From the NCBI GenBank assembly GCA_900549455.1, contig UROM01000004.1, forward strand, positions 1 to 40,210: a DNA stretch of 40,210 bases, given 5' to 3'. The notes below the pieces were generated by a model. It was not told the origin of the DNA. It did not search any database and saw nothing but the letters and a program-made list of their open reading frames with translations. Positions 1-8,043 of this stretch are shown in pieces. This stretch comes from an uncultured Collinsella sp. Its GTDB lineage: Bacteria > Actinomycetota > Coriobacteriia > Coriobacteriales > Coriobacteriaceae. The translations under genes and the position numbers were made by a program. How positions within the stretch are numbered: position 1 is the first letter of the stretch; each line of letters begins with the position of its first letter.

Positions 1-47
1 GAGATGCTCAGGAGTCTCGTGGGCTCGGAGATGTGTATAAGAGACAG
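1..47 (+). other. Nextera i7/read-2 adapter left on the contig end
   Basis: Synthetic sequence. Bases 1-5 (GAGAT) match the end of the Illumina P7 primer, 6-13 (GCTCAGGA) match the i7 index known as N704, 14-28 are GTCTCGTGGGCTCGG, and 29-47 are the 19-bp Tn5 mosaic end AGATGTGTATAAGAGACAG. The adapter opens a reading frame into purA and adds a false N-terminal peptide (xYKRQ) to it. Genomic sequence begins at 48. Confidence 0.98.
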
Positions 48-884
48 CTTATGGATAAAGAAGTTTTTGCGGAGAAATTGAAATACAACGTGGAGCAGAA
101 AAACATGCTTCTGGAAAAACTTTACGGGATGGAAGGCTTCGATTATGAGCAGATGCTGATTGATTACCTGGGATATGCGGAAAAACTCCGCCCTTATGTG
201 AAAGATACGAACTATACCGTCCAGACTCTGGTCAGGGAAGGAAAGAACGTTCTTTTTGAAGGCGCCCAGGCATCCATGCTCGACTGTGACAACGGCACTT
301 ATCCTTTCGTCACGTCATCCCATCCGACGGCGGGCGGTGCATGTATAGGCGCAGGCATCGGGCCGCACATGATGCAGAATATCTTCGGTGTGGTGAAAGC
401 ATACAGCACCCGTGTCGGAGAAGGGCCGTTCCCAACGGAACAGGTGAATGAAATTGGCGACCGTATCCGGAACATTGCCCATGAATTCGGTACGGTTACC
501 GGCCGTCCCCGCCGTGTAGGCTGGCTTGACGCCCGTGCCGTCCGTTACGCGGCGGCGCTGAACTCTTTCGATTATCTGGCGATTACCCGGCTGGATATCT
601 TAGACGAGCTGGAAGAAATCAAAGTCTGTGTTGGCTATGAATATGAAGGAAAACCGGTCAAAGAATATCCGGCAGATCTGAAATTTCTTTCCAAAGTCAC
701 TCCGATTTATAAAACCTACAAAGGATGGAAAGAAAAAATCAGCGCCATCCGTGACTACGACCGGCTTCCGGTGCTCTGCAAAGAATACCTGGCGGATATT
801 TCTAAAGAAATCGGCGTCCCCATCGGCATCGTTTCCGTGGGGCCCAGCCGTGAAGAAACCATCGTAGTGAAAGATGTATTTTAA
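48..884 (+). CDS. purA: Adenylosuccinate synthetase, C-terminal two thirds (5' end cut by contig start)
   Basis: PurA joins IMP and aspartate with GTP to make adenylosuccinate, the first committed step of AMP synthesis in the cytoplasm. About 278 residues are present of a usual ~430. Family motifs are visible: the FEGAQA segment near the start, the TSSHPTAGG loop, GIGPH, the STRVGEGPFPTE block, GTVTGRPRRVGW, and the C-terminal SVGPSREETI that binds the guanine base. The N-terminal P-loop part is missing because the contig begins here; residues read upstream of codon 48-50 come from adapter. The gene ends with TAA and is followed by a hairpin terminator, so it is the last gene of its transcript. 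The call is secure. Confidence 0.97.
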   Translation, partial: LMDKEVFAEKLKYNVEQKNMLLEKLYGMEGFDYEQMLIDYLGYAEKLRPYVKDTNYTVQTLVREGKNVLFEGAQASMLDCDNGTYPFVTSSHPTAGGACIGAGIGPHMMQNIFGVVKAYSTRVGEGPFPTEQVNEIGDRIRNIAHEFGTVTGRPRRVGWLDARAVRYAAALNSFDYLAITRLDILDELEEIKVCVGYEYEGKPVKEYPADLKFLSKVTPIYKTYKGWKEKISAIRDYDRLPVLCKEYLADISKEIGVPIGIVSVGPSREETIVVKDVF

Positions 885-911
885 GAATAGAAAAGTAAGC
901 ATATAAAACAG

Positions 912-953
912 AAAACGCGTGTCCTGAAATTGAAAAAACGGGAGACGCGTTTT
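912..953 (+). terminator. Probable intrinsic terminator of purA
   Basis: Arms AAAACGCGT (912-920) and ACGCGTTTT (945-953) pair perfectly, with three more pairs inside after one mismatch. The right arm ends in a short T run. It lies 28 bases after the purA stop. Confidence 0.75.
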
Positions 954-966
954 GTATTTCTCAAAG

Positions 967-988
967 AAAAAAGCTCCGTGAAGGGAGC
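967..988 (-). terminator. Probable terminator of the tRNA-Gly transcript
   Basis: On the minus strand GCTCC-loop-GGAGC (988-984 with 977-973) is followed directly by six T residues (972-967). It sits 5 bases past the tRNA CCA end. Confidence 0.7.
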
Positions 989-993
989 CGGTT

Positions 994-1067
994 TGGAGCG
1001 GATGATGGGAATCGAACCCACGTATTTAGCTTGGGAAGCTAATGTTCTACCATTGAACTACACCCGC
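994..1067 (-). tRNA. tRNA-Gly, anticodon CCC, CCA encoded
   Basis: The minus strand folds as a full cloverleaf. The acceptor GCGGGTG (1067-1061) pairs with CATCCGC (1004-998) with one G-U pair. The anticodon stem TTAGC/GCTAA closes the loop TTCCCAA (1037-1031), giving anticodon CCC at 1035-1033. The T-arm contains GGTTCGATTCC. The discriminator is T (997) and CCA is encoded at 996-994. Length is 74 nt. It faces purA, with both transcripts ending in terminators between them. Confidence 0.96.
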
Positions 1068-1183
1068 ATATGAAATTGTACTTTACTATTGTAGATGATT
1101 TTATCGAATAAATCAAGATTTGCAGGAAAAAAAAACGGGCAAGGGGGAAGGATGGACTTTTCGGAGCGTTCCTGTGATTTACG

Positions 1184-1212
1184 TGGACATGTGAAAGATG
1201 ATTGTTTATAAT
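1184..1212 (+). promoter_or_regulatory. Sigma-70-type promoter of the yjiH-yjiG-amidohydrolase operon
   Basis: TGGACA at 1184-1189 and a perfect TATAAT at 1207-1212 are separated by 17 bases. A small hairpin, AACC...GGTT (about 1221-1234), follows in the 140-base leader. Spacing and match are strong; start of transcription is inferred. Confidence 0.7.
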
Positions 1213-1351
1213 ATCTTTTAACCATTAAAAGGTTATTTGTTTTTCTTTCGTCGGTACAGAGATAGGAGGTCAATGGAGCATAGCAGAACGGAAGGAATGT
1301 TTAGCTTGTTGTAGTGTGTTTTGATGCAGTGGAGTGTTAGGAGGATTATTT

Positions 1352-2029
1352 ATGGAAGAAGAACAGAAAAAAGTAAGCGGGGCTGCCGCATTGCCCAAGG
1401 TGGGATGGAAAGGAATGCTTGCTTTGGCTTTCGGTATCCTTTTCTTTGCCGGGGTTTTTGCCACGGTACAGGGGGCGGAATGGCTCAAAGCATTTGATTA
1501 CAGTACGCTCATCGGTAAATTCGGTACGATGAAAGATCCGGCGAAAGCAACTTTTGTCGGTATGGGCGGGGTAAGCGCAAGAGGAGGATTTATTTTCGCG
1601 CTGTCACTCATTCCTTCCGTTATGCTGGCCATCGGTGTTGTAGACGTGCTGGATCATTATGGCGCTCTTTCCGCGGCGCAGAAACTGATGACGCCGCTCT
1701 TTAAACCGCTGATGGATGTACCCGGCCTCGTCGGACTGGCTTTGATTACCGATCTGCAGAGTACCGATGCCGGCGCGGCTCTCACCAAAGAATTATATGA
1801 TGACGGCCTTATTGATAAAAGAGAACAGACCATCATTGCAGCGTGGCAGTATTCCGGAGCGGGGACGATCAGTAATTACTTTGCTATTGCAGGTGCGCTT
1901 TTTGGATTTATCCTCTGCCCGATCATTGTCCCTGTTATCATCATTATGGTCATGAAATTTGTCGGTGCCATGATTTGCCGCTTTGTTCTTGATACTGTTT
2001 ATAAAGGAGATTTCAAAAATGACAACTGA
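1352..2029 (+). CDS. YjiH-type nucleoside-recognition (Gate) domain membrane protein
   Basis: A 225-residue integral membrane protein. Its hydrophobic segments lie at about residues 25-45, 75-100, 125-145 and 175-215, with conserved-looking small-residue patches (GGVSARGGFIFALSLIPSVM, LITDLQSTDAG, WQYSGAGTISNYFA). This pattern matches the first half of the YjiH/YjiG pair, whose Gate domains are thought to form a two-subunit transporter; the substrate is unknown. The start ATG at 1352 follows GGAGGATT, which decides against an in-frame start at 1334. It overlaps the next gene by 11 bases, as expected for translational coupling. In E. coli yjiH-yjiG sit beside the isoaspartyl dipeptidase gene iadA; here a different peptidase-like amidohydrolase follows, hinting at import of a small peptide or amide. 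Confidence 0.8.
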   Translation: MEEEQKKVSGAAALPKVGWKGMLALAFGILFFAGVFATVQGAEWLKAFDYSTLIGKFGTMKDPAKATFVGMGGVSARGGFIFALSLIPSVMLAIGVVDVLDHYGALSAAQKLMTPLFKPLMDVPGLVGLALITDLQSTDAGAALTKELYDDGLIDKREQTIIAAWQYSGAGTISNYFAIAGALFGFILCPIIVPVIIIMVMKFVGAMICRFVLDTVYKGDFKNDN

Positions 2030-2507
2030 AACGAGACCGGTACAAATAAAGCCTAATATTTTTGATATCTTCATCGGCGGCGCCAGAAAAGGCTGGAATC
2101 TGGCTACACAGAACCTTGTACCGAATATTTTGATGGCCTATGTCATCGCCTATATTTTAAATATTCTCGGTGTTATGGATTTCCTTGGATACTGGCTGGG
2201 GCCCATCATGGGCATCTTCGGCCTGCCGGGACAGTCTTTCGTTATTCTTCTGACCACCTGGCTGTCCTGTTCTGCAGGGGTAGGTGTGGCAGCTTCTCTC
2301 TATGCGTCGGGCATCATCAATGGGGAACATGTGACGATTCTCATGCCTGCCCTGATCCTGATGGCTTCCCAGATCCAGTACATGGGCCGGCTCCTCGGCC
2401 TTGCCGATGTACCGAAAAAATATTGGCCCCTGCTTATGGTGATCAGTATTTTCAATGCATTCATTGGTATGTTTATCATGAAACTGCTTATGCCGTTCTT
2501 TAATTGA
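2019..2507 (+). CDS. YjiG-type nucleoside-recognition (Gate) domain membrane protein
   Basis: A 162-residue membrane protein, partner of the gene before it. Hydrophobic segments lie at about residues 30-55, 62-82, 105-120 and 135-158, and the LTTWLSCSAGVGVAASLY stretch is typical of the second Gate-domain half. Translation starts at ATG 2019 after AAAGGAGATTT, inside the end of yjiH (11-base overlap), so the two products are probably made in equal amounts. The likely role is a heteromeric transporter feeding the amidohydrolase encoded next. The family is recognised by pattern; substrate and direction are not visible from the sequence. Confidence 0.8.
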   Translation: MTTETRPVQIKPNIFDIFIGGARKGWNLATQNLVPNILMAYVIAYILNILGVMDFLGYWLGPIMGIFGLPGQSFVILLTTWLSCSAGVGVAASLYASGIINGEHVTILMPALILMASQIQYMGRLLGLADVPKKYWPLLMVISIFNAFIGMFIMKLLMPFFN

Positions 2508-2537
2508 TTGTCTTACTCAAGAGAAAAGGAGGAAATC

Positions 2538-3632
2538 ATGGCAGATGTATTTACCCATTTTAACTATCTTCATACCATTCCTGAAATAGGGATGAAAGAA
2601 TTTAAAACTTCCGCTTACGTGGCGGATGTGCTGAAACAGCTCGGTTATGAAGTAGAAACACAGGTCGGCGGGGCGACAGGCGTCGTCGCGGTCTGTGACA
2701 GCGGTAAACCGGGACCTGTTCTCGGCCTTCGCGCGGACATGGATGCTCTTGGGACGAAAGACGGCGGCGCCGCCCACCTTTGCGGGCATGACGGACACAT
2801 GGCCATGCTTCTTGCGGCGGCGGAAGAAATCATGAAAGAGAAGCTGGTCAGGAAAGGGAAACTGAAACTTCTTTTCCAGCCGGCGGAGGAAACGAGTGAA
2901 GGCGCTCTTTCCATGCTGAAAGGCGGTGCTGTTGACGATATTGAAATCCTCATCGGCATGCATGGTCGTCCTATCCAGGAGTGCCGTGTGGGAGAAGCGG
3001 CGCCCGCTTTGTATTACAGCGCTGCGACCCACGTGAAAATCGACATCACAGGCGTGCAGAGCCATGGGGCCCGCCCCTATCTCGGCACCAGCGCGCTTGA
3101 CGCGGCATGCCTTATTGTACAGTCCGCCAATGCCCTCCGCTTCAATTCCAATGTGGTGTACAATCTGAAAGCGACACAGATCCATGCGGATGCAGGTGTG
3201 GCAAATGCAGTTCCCGGTACGGCGACGATCACGTTCGACCTCCGCAGCCGGGATAATGATGTGATGGAACTAATGATTCAAAAACTGCGGGCCGCGGCGG
3301 GAAATGCGGCCGCTTCCATTGGCGCCAAAGCGGACTTCACCATCCTGCACCAGATACCGGCGTCCATTATCACACCGGAAATCACGGAAATCATCGGGGA
3401 AGTGATTACATCCGAACTTGGTGAAAAAGCCTGCATTCCGCCAATCGTCACCGCGGGAGGAGAAGACTTCTTCTGGTATCCGAAAATGAAACCGGAATTG
3501 AAAACGGGATTCATCGCATTGGGCGAAGATGCGGAACCGGGACTTCATGATCCCGCCATGCACTTCAACCATGACGCCCTTCCCTATGGCGTAAAAATTC
3601 ATAAAGGCCTCGTGAAGAAATTCCTTGGCTGA
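2538..3632 (+). CDS. M20-family metal-dependent amidohydrolase/peptidase
   Basis: A 364-residue member of the M20D (AbgB/HipO/YxeP-like) amidohydrolases, which cleave N-acyl or aminobenzoyl-type amides of amino acids in the cytoplasm with two metal ions. Visible motifs in order: RADMDA, CGHDGHMAM (metal His and Asp), QPAEE (catalytic/metal Glu pair), GMHG, the dimerisation-domain signature SHGARPYLG, and GGEDFFWY near the C-terminus with a final His-Phe-Asn-His. ATG 2538 follows AAAAGGAGGAAATC; a TTG at 2508 is rejected. It is the third gene of the yjiH-yjiG operon, 30 bases after yjiG, and takes the place iadA has in E. coli. An N-acyl amino acid or dipeptide-like substrate is inferred. A terminator follows. 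Confidence 0.88.
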   Translation: MADVFTHFNYLHTIPEIGMKEFKTSAYVADVLKQLGYEVETQVGGATGVVAVCDSGKPGPVLGLRADMDALGTKDGGAAHLCGHDGHMAMLLAAAEEIMKEKLVRKGKLKLLFQPAEETSEGALSMLKGGAVDDIEILIGMHGRPIQECRVGEAAPALYYSAATHVKIDITGVQSHGARPYLGTSALDAACLIVQSANALRFNSNVVYNLKATQIHADAGVANAVPGTATITFDLRSRDNDVMELMIQKLRAAAGNAAASIGAKADFTILHQIPASIITPEITEIIGEVITSELGEKACIPPIVTAGGEDFFWYPKMKPELKTGFIALGEDAEPGLHDPAMHFNHDALPYGVKIHKGLVKKFLG

Positions 3633-3646
3633 CGGATTTCCCATAT

Positions 3647-3692
3647 AAAAGACCCGTGCTGTATCTATCTGCAGATATGGCGCGGGCCTTTT
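3647..3692 (+). terminator. Intrinsic terminator after the amidohydrolase gene
   Basis: AAAAG at 3647-3651 pairs with CTTTT at 3688-3692. After one mismatch, CCCGTGC pairs with GCGCGGG. It lies 14 bases past the stop codon and can work on both strands. Confidence 0.8.
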
Positions 3693-3854
3693 ATATTGCT
3701 GCCGAAAGGGTTATATTCGCAGAATGCCTAAGCCGGTTTCTTTTTTTATGTGCTGCCATACCATGTTTTCTCCGGAAGAGGAAGATGGAAGTGCTATAAG
3801 AGGAATAACAGGGAAATGTGCGGGCCGCGTATTCCATGCAGCATCTGCCTGCGG

Positions 3855-3883
3855 TTTAACAGGACGGAAGGATGGGGTATAAT
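3855..3883 (+). promoter_or_regulatory. Promoter of the methyltransferase gene
   Basis: TTTAAC at 3855-3860, a 17-base spacer, and a perfect TATAAT at 3878-3883. The gene starts 38 bases downstream. The 3693-3854 stretch holds nothing else I recognise. Confidence 0.65.
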
Positions 3884-3920
3884 GAGTTAAATGATATATG
3901 TTATCAATTGAGGAGGGATT

Positions 3921-4724
3921 ATGAAAATTGATTTAAGAGGCGTTTCTGAAACGCTTTTGGTTACGTTGTATATGCGTGCCAAGGATGCGAAAAGCAACCA
4001 TCCTTTTCTAAATGATCAGAAAGCGGCGGAAATAATCAGCCGTATGGATTATGATTTTTCCGCTTTTGACCGGGTATGGATGTCATATTATGGAGTATTG
4101 GCACGGGCAAAGCTGATGGACCGTGAGGTAAAGCGGTTTATGGCGGATAACCCGGGATGTGTGGTGGTATCTGTGGGCTGCGGGCTGGATACCCGGTTTG
4201 ACCGCGTAGATGACGGGCAGGTGCGTTGGTATGATTTGGACGTGCCGGAGGTGATTGATCTGAGACAGCAGTTCCTTGCGGAATCGGAGCGTGTAACCTG
4301 TATTTCCGGGTCGGCGTTTGATCCGTCATGGACGGAAAAAGTGGAACACGAGGGCCGCAGGCTGCTTATCCTTTCAGAAGGCGTGATGATGTACTGGGAG
4401 GAAGCGGAAGTACAAAAATTCCTTTCGATTCTGTCAGAAGGGTTCGATGAGCTGGAGGCGCATTTCGATCTTCTGTATAAAGGACTCGTACACCGGTCAT
4501 CCCGCCATGACGTATTGAAACGTATGCAGGCGGAGTTTAAATGGGGTGTGACGGACGGCAGCGAAGTGGTACGGCTGGCACCGGCATGGAAACAGCTGGA
4601 CTGTATCAATTTCACTGATGAGATGAGGCATATGCTGCCGGGGTGGAAAAAGCTGCTTGTTCCTTTTTTCTATCTCACCAATAACCGTCTGGGAAAGTAT
4701 GCGTACAGGAAGTATACGGACTGA
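3921..4724 (+). CDS. Class I SAM-dependent methyltransferase, LCM/TcmP-like family
   Basis: A 267-residue protein of the leucine carboxyl methyltransferase-like family (tetracenomycin TcmP relatives), which methylate carboxyl or hydroxyl groups on small molecules. The SAM-binding motif I is seen as VVSVGCGLDTRFDRV at about residues 80-94, followed by the acidic WYDLDVPEV motif and the family's SEGVMMYW motif at about residues 152-160. The start ATG follows TTGAGGAGGGATT, a strong ribosome site, and a good promoter lies just upstream, so it is transcribed alone. The substrate cannot be read from sequence, and no biosynthetic neighbours are present. Confidence 0.82.
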   Translation: MKIDLRGVSETLLVTLYMRAKDAKSNHPFLNDQKAAEIISRMDYDFSAFDRVWMSYYGVLARAKLMDREVKRFMADNPGCVVVSVGCGLDTRFDRVDDGQVRWYDLDVPEVIDLRQQFLAESERVTCISGSAFDPSWTEKVEHEGRRLLILSEGVMMYWEEAEVQKFLSILSEGFDELEAHFDLLYKGLVHRSSRHDVLKRMQAEFKWGVTDGSEVVRLAPAWKQLDCINFTDEMRHMLPGWKKLLVPFFYLTNNRLGKYAYRKYTD

Positions 4725-4847
4725 TTTCGTAAAAGGGACTTTATTCCGGTGTGTATTCTCTATTGCGCAAACAGCAGGATCATATGATATATCTTATGAT
4801 ATGATATATAATATAAATATGGATTGAATTATAGAGGGGAAATAGAT

Positions 4848-5063
4848 ATGGAGTTTTCTGAAATCATTAGAAGTATTCGCTTGGAATTAAATTTATCTCA
4901 AGAGGGGCTGGCCAGAGAGTTACATGTCGGTTTCGGTTCGGTGAATCGCTGGGAGAACAACCGGTCAAGACCTAATCAGATAGCAAGATATGCTTTGATG
5001 GAACTTTGCAGAAAGAAAAACTTAAACCGGAAACTGATTTCATCATTAAAGTCTATGAATTGA
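4848..5063 (+). CDS. Small Xre-family helix-turn-helix protein
   Basis: A 71-residue protein made almost entirely of one HTH domain: IIRSIRLELNLSQEGLARELHVGFGSVNRWENNRSRPN. The LSQEGLA turn and SVNRWENNRSRP recognition helix are typical of Cro/C1/Xre repressors. Start ATG 4848 follows AGAGGGGAAATAG; an in-frame ATG at 4824 has no ribosome site. The upstream 4781-4815 stretch is very AT-rich with three ATGATAT copies and a TATAAT at 4807-4812, plausibly its own promoter and operator. It lies next to a broken dinD in a locally AT-rich patch, suggesting acquired DNA. The C-terminus is bare, so it may be a remnant of a longer regulator. Confidence 0.78.
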   Translation: MEFSEIIRSIRLELNLSQEGLARELHVGFGSVNRWENNRSRPNQIARYALMELCRKKNLNRKLISSLKSMN

Positions 5064-5218
5064 AGTATAGATAAGATGATGACCATGGGAAACAGCCTGA
5101 AACAGGGAAAAGAAAATGGCATTAAAACCGCAGAAAACAGGCATAGTATCTTTTTAGAAGAATTTGGCTTTGAGCGATTGTCATAGGATTTGTATCTATA
5201 CGAGCGAAGGAGATGTAG

Positions 5219-6087
5219 GTGGCTATGCCTGATTTAAAAGCAAGAGAATACGGAAGATTTGAAGATATTAAGTATGTTAGAAAAAATGGAAGCGAGTATT
5301 GGAGTGCAAGGGAACTCGCTGATGTACTTGATTATTCTCAGTGGAGAAATTTTCAAAAGGTAATTGATAGAGCGATGATTGCTTGTGAGAACAGCGGACA
5401 TGAAGTAACATACGATTTTGCTGAGGTCAGCAAAATCGTGGAAGCAGGTGCTGCAAGCAAGTCTATAAAAGATTATGAACTTACAAGATATGCTTGCTAT
5501 TTGATTGTGCAAAACGGAGACCCGAGAAAAGAAGTGATTGCACTTGGACAAACCTATTTTGCAATACAAACTATCGGCAGGAAGTAGCAGACCATTTTAA
5601 TCAGCTTGATGAAGATAGAAGAAGGCTCGTTGTTCGTGGAGATATTAAACAATGGAATCAGCTTTTGGTAGAAACGGCACATGATGCAGGAGTTATCACA
5701 AACGAAGAATTTGCTATATTTCAGAATGCAGGATATATGGGATTATATGGTGGGTTAGATGTAAAAGATATACATGACAGAAAAGGCTTAACCGCAAGAC
5801 AGAAGATTCTGGATTATATGGGAAGCACCGAATTGATTGCTAATTTATTCAGAATATCACAGACAGAAGAAAAGCTAAGGAAAGACAAGGTGGAAGGTGC
5901 AGAAGCGGCAACAAAGGTTCACTATTCAGTAGGAAAAGAAGTTAGAAGTGCTATTGAAAAAATTGGTGGCACTATGCCGGAAGATTTGCCTGTTCCGGAA
6001 AAAAGCATCCAGCAGATAGAAAGAGAACAAATGATGCTTCTAAAAGATAAAGCTGAAAAGGGAAAATTAATGTTGGATGAATTATGA
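5219..6087 (+). pseudogene. dinD: DNA damage-inducible protein D (DinD), frameshifted
   Basis: Two overlapping frames make one DinD-like protein of about 288 residues. The first part runs from 5219/5225 to a TAG at 5585-5587 and includes the SARELADVLDYSQWRNFQKVIDRA and DYELTRYACYLIVQNGDPRKEVIALGQTYFAIQT blocks. The second continues from about 5569 in the other frame with YRQEVADHF, GYMGLYGGL, LDYMGSTELIANLFRISQTEEKL and GGTMPEDLPVPEKSI. One base appears missing near 5567-5575. No classic slippery heptamer is present, so this is a mutation or an assembly error rather than programmed frameshifting. DinD is SOS-induced in E. coli, where it inhibits RecA strand exchange. Codon use is more AT-rich than in neighbouring genes. 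GTG 5219 is best spaced from AAGGAG (5207-5212); ATG 5225 is the alternative. Confidence 0.85.
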
Positions 6088-6215
6088 TATTCTACGGTTG
6101 TGAGATCCGATCCTTGCTTACAGAATCAATCAGATAAGATGGGTGTATTCCTTTCTGTTCATTCTTATTTTTATTTCCTGGGTTCCAAGCATATTTATCT
6201 GAGGAGGTGTTCTTT

Positions 6216-7025
6216 ATGAATAAATGGGTAAGTGTTGTTTTATGTGTCTGCGGTCTCGGATTGGGTGGTATGATGCTGACCGGTGATTCCGACGGCGGAC
6301 GGGTGCTCATTGAAAATGCGCCTTATATCACGGACGGGAAGATCAATCCCGATCATGAGGGCAAGGTGGTCATTGTTGCGGGAAAACTGAAGACGGAAGA
6401 ACCGGCAGCCGATGAAGAACTGGGTATTTCCTTTGATTCTCCCATAATCAGGAGGAATGTGCATGTGATGGTGGAGAAGGGAAGCGGAAGTGACATAAAG
6501 AGAAGCTGGGAAAGCATGGCAAGCTCCAATATCGCCCGAATGTATAAGAGCGCCCCGCCGGTCATCACCTTTTACGGCGTGGTGAAAGCAGGCGATTTTA
6601 TTCTGGATAAGACACTCCTGAAAAAATTTGCCGCCGGTGTGAACGTAAATTCGCTTCCCCGGACAGTTTCCTATAAAGGAACCCCTCTTTATCATGAAAC
6701 AGAATCCGGGATCCACTATCTTACGAATCGGGAACAAAGCCTGGTCTTCCCCCATCTGGACGGTGATTACAGAATCTCCTATACGAAGTCTTCTTTAGAA
6801 GAGAACCAGGAGAAAACTCTGGTGGGAATTCAAAAAGGGAACAGGCTTCTGGGTGAAGGAACGGTGGACGGTATCGAATTTTTCGGACAGGAGTGGAACG
6901 GTATTCTAACCAGGGAGAATATTTTAAAGAATAATGACAATTTTGATTTCATTCTTACCGTTTTAGGCTATGCGCTTTCTGTGGCGCTTATCGCAGGCGG
7001 TATATATTCTTTTAAAAAGTCTTAA
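6216..7025 (+). CDS. TMEM43-like membrane-anchored protein
   Basis: A 269-residue protein with one N-terminal hydrophobic segment (about residues 2-20), a long extracytoplasmic or lumen-like middle region, and a C-terminal membrane segment (about 243-263) ending in KKS. The middle opens with NPDHEGKVVIVAGKLKTEE and later IRRNVHVMVEKG, which resembles the TMEM43 family (P-x-x-EGKVV-x-VSG-L followed by LRR-x-V). Its molecular job in bacteria is unknown. ATG 6216 follows GAGGAGGTG. It heads a run of small genes containing immunity-type proteins, but no shared promoter or coupling is obvious, so a link is only suggestive. The family call is by motif pattern. Confidence 0.6.
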   Translation: MNKWVSVVLCVCGLGLGGMMLTGDSDGGRVLIENAPYITDGKINPDHEGKVVIVAGKLKTEEPAADEELGISFDSPIIRRNVHVMVEKGSGSDIKRSWESMASSNIARMYKSAPPVITFYGVVKAGDFILDKTLLKKFAAGVNVNSLPRTVSYKGTPLYHETESGIHYLTNREQSLVFPHLDGDYRISYTKSSLEENQEKTLVGIQKGNRLLGEGTVDGIEFFGQEWNGILTRENILKNNDNFDFILTVLGYALSVALIAGGIYSFKKS

Positions 7026-7111
7026 GTAAAAAGGAACCTTAGTGGGAAAGCTGCCTGTTACTTCATTTTTAACAGAGTGATAGATTTGTTTTGGAAAGGA
7101 CGGGTGCGGCT

Positions 7112-7498
7112 ATGCTGCTTGTGGGTGTGAAAGAAGAAAATGGATGGCTTTGTTCTCAATGGAATCTGACTTATGGGACAGGCTGGACAGAAATTACTAA
7201 AGCGGTGAAAACGGCGTATCCCTATTATGAGAATGTGGAAGTCCTGGTAAACAACAGAAAAGTTGATCTGCAGTCGGCGGAAGATGTGCTGTGTCTGGAA
7301 GAGGGCGGGGATATGGTTATCCGGGGGACTTCCACCGTTATCAAAGTGCCGATGATGGTCAAGTTTTATAATCAGCTGCAGAGAGTGGACGTGTGGGTGG
7401 CGTGTGCAGCAGATGAGTTTAAAGAAGCGGATTATAAATCTTTCAACTTGTCTATGGGGCAGTATATGGACAGTATGGAACTTGCCATGTATTGCTGA
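7112..7498 (+). CDS. Hypothetical protein, no family recognised
   Basis: A 128-residue soluble protein, acidic overall, with no signal peptide or membrane segment. It has a WNLTYGTGWTEITKAVKTAYPYYENVEVLVNN region and ends in a short acidic segment. I do not recognise its family. ATG 7112 follows GGAAAGGACGGG; an upstream TTG at 7091 is possible. It sits between a membrane protein and the immunity-like genes, all on one strand with gaps of 60-130 bases. By position it could belong to an immunity-gene island, but nothing in its own sequence shows this. Confidence 0.6.
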   Translation: MLLVGVKEENGWLCSQWNLTYGTGWTEITKAVKTAYPYYENVEVLVNNRKVDLQSAEDVLCLEEGGDMVIRGTSTVIKVPMMVKFYNQLQRVDVWVACAADEFKEADYKSFNLSMGQYMDSMELAMYC

Positions 7499-7560
7499 TT
7501 GGCGGGGCGCCGCAATGATGGGAAGTCAGATTTCCTTCCGCCTGTCTGAAAGGAGAATGT

Positions 7561-7914
7561 ATGAACAGCGGCATGTATACGGAAAGGGAAGTGCAATGCC
7601 TGAAAGAAGGTATGGGTGCCGTCCGGTCGGTGTTGTCGGGGACGGATACGGAAGCGAAACGGCGCCTGCTTTTTTATCTTGACTGGTATATGGATCCCTA
7701 TTACAAGCAGGATATTTCAGGCATAAAAAATGATTTGAAGGAAATGCTGGAAAAAGTTGCTGTGTCTCCTGAAGAAGAGGATATCATTGATGAAGCCCTG
7801 CATCTCCTGGAAGGGTATACGGATCCGCCGTATCCGATACTGGCGGCGTACTGGGGGAACTTAAGTGAAAAACATAAACCAAAAGCGCTTTATCTGCTGC
7901 AGGGGGCAGGATAG
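7561..7914 (+). CDS. Small helical hypothetical protein
   Basis: A 117-residue protein, predicted mostly helical and acidic, with paired charged segments (LKEGMGAVRSVLSGTDTEAKRRLLFYLDWYMD and ISGIKNDLKEMLEKVAVSPEEEDIIDEALHLL). There is no signal peptide, membrane segment or catalytic motif. ATG 7561 follows AAAGGAGAATGT, a strong ribosome site, which supports it as a real gene. Its size, acidity and place just upstream of a SUKH-3 gene fit a toxin-immunity protein, but I cannot assign a family. The following 7915-8043 gap shows no convincing gene. Confidence 0.6.
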   Translation: MNSGMYTEREVQCLKEGMGAVRSVLSGTDTEAKRRLLFYLDWYMDPYYKQDISGIKNDLKEMLEKVAVSPEEEDIIDEALHLLEGYTDPPYPILAAYWGNLSEKHKPKALYLLQGAG

Positions 7915-8043
7915 AGAGTTTCCGGCAAAACGGGAAAAACAGCAGAAATCGGACATGGAAAGCATGAAGCAGTATTTCTGCTGTATCATGATGTCAAAAG
8001 GCGGACTCTTTATTGAGGAGCGGCTATTATTGCGGAGAAAAGA

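Noticed and set aside
5560..5590. Programmed -1 frameshift in dinD
   Set aside because: No X-XXY-YYZ slippery site or following stem; DinD is not known to use recoding.
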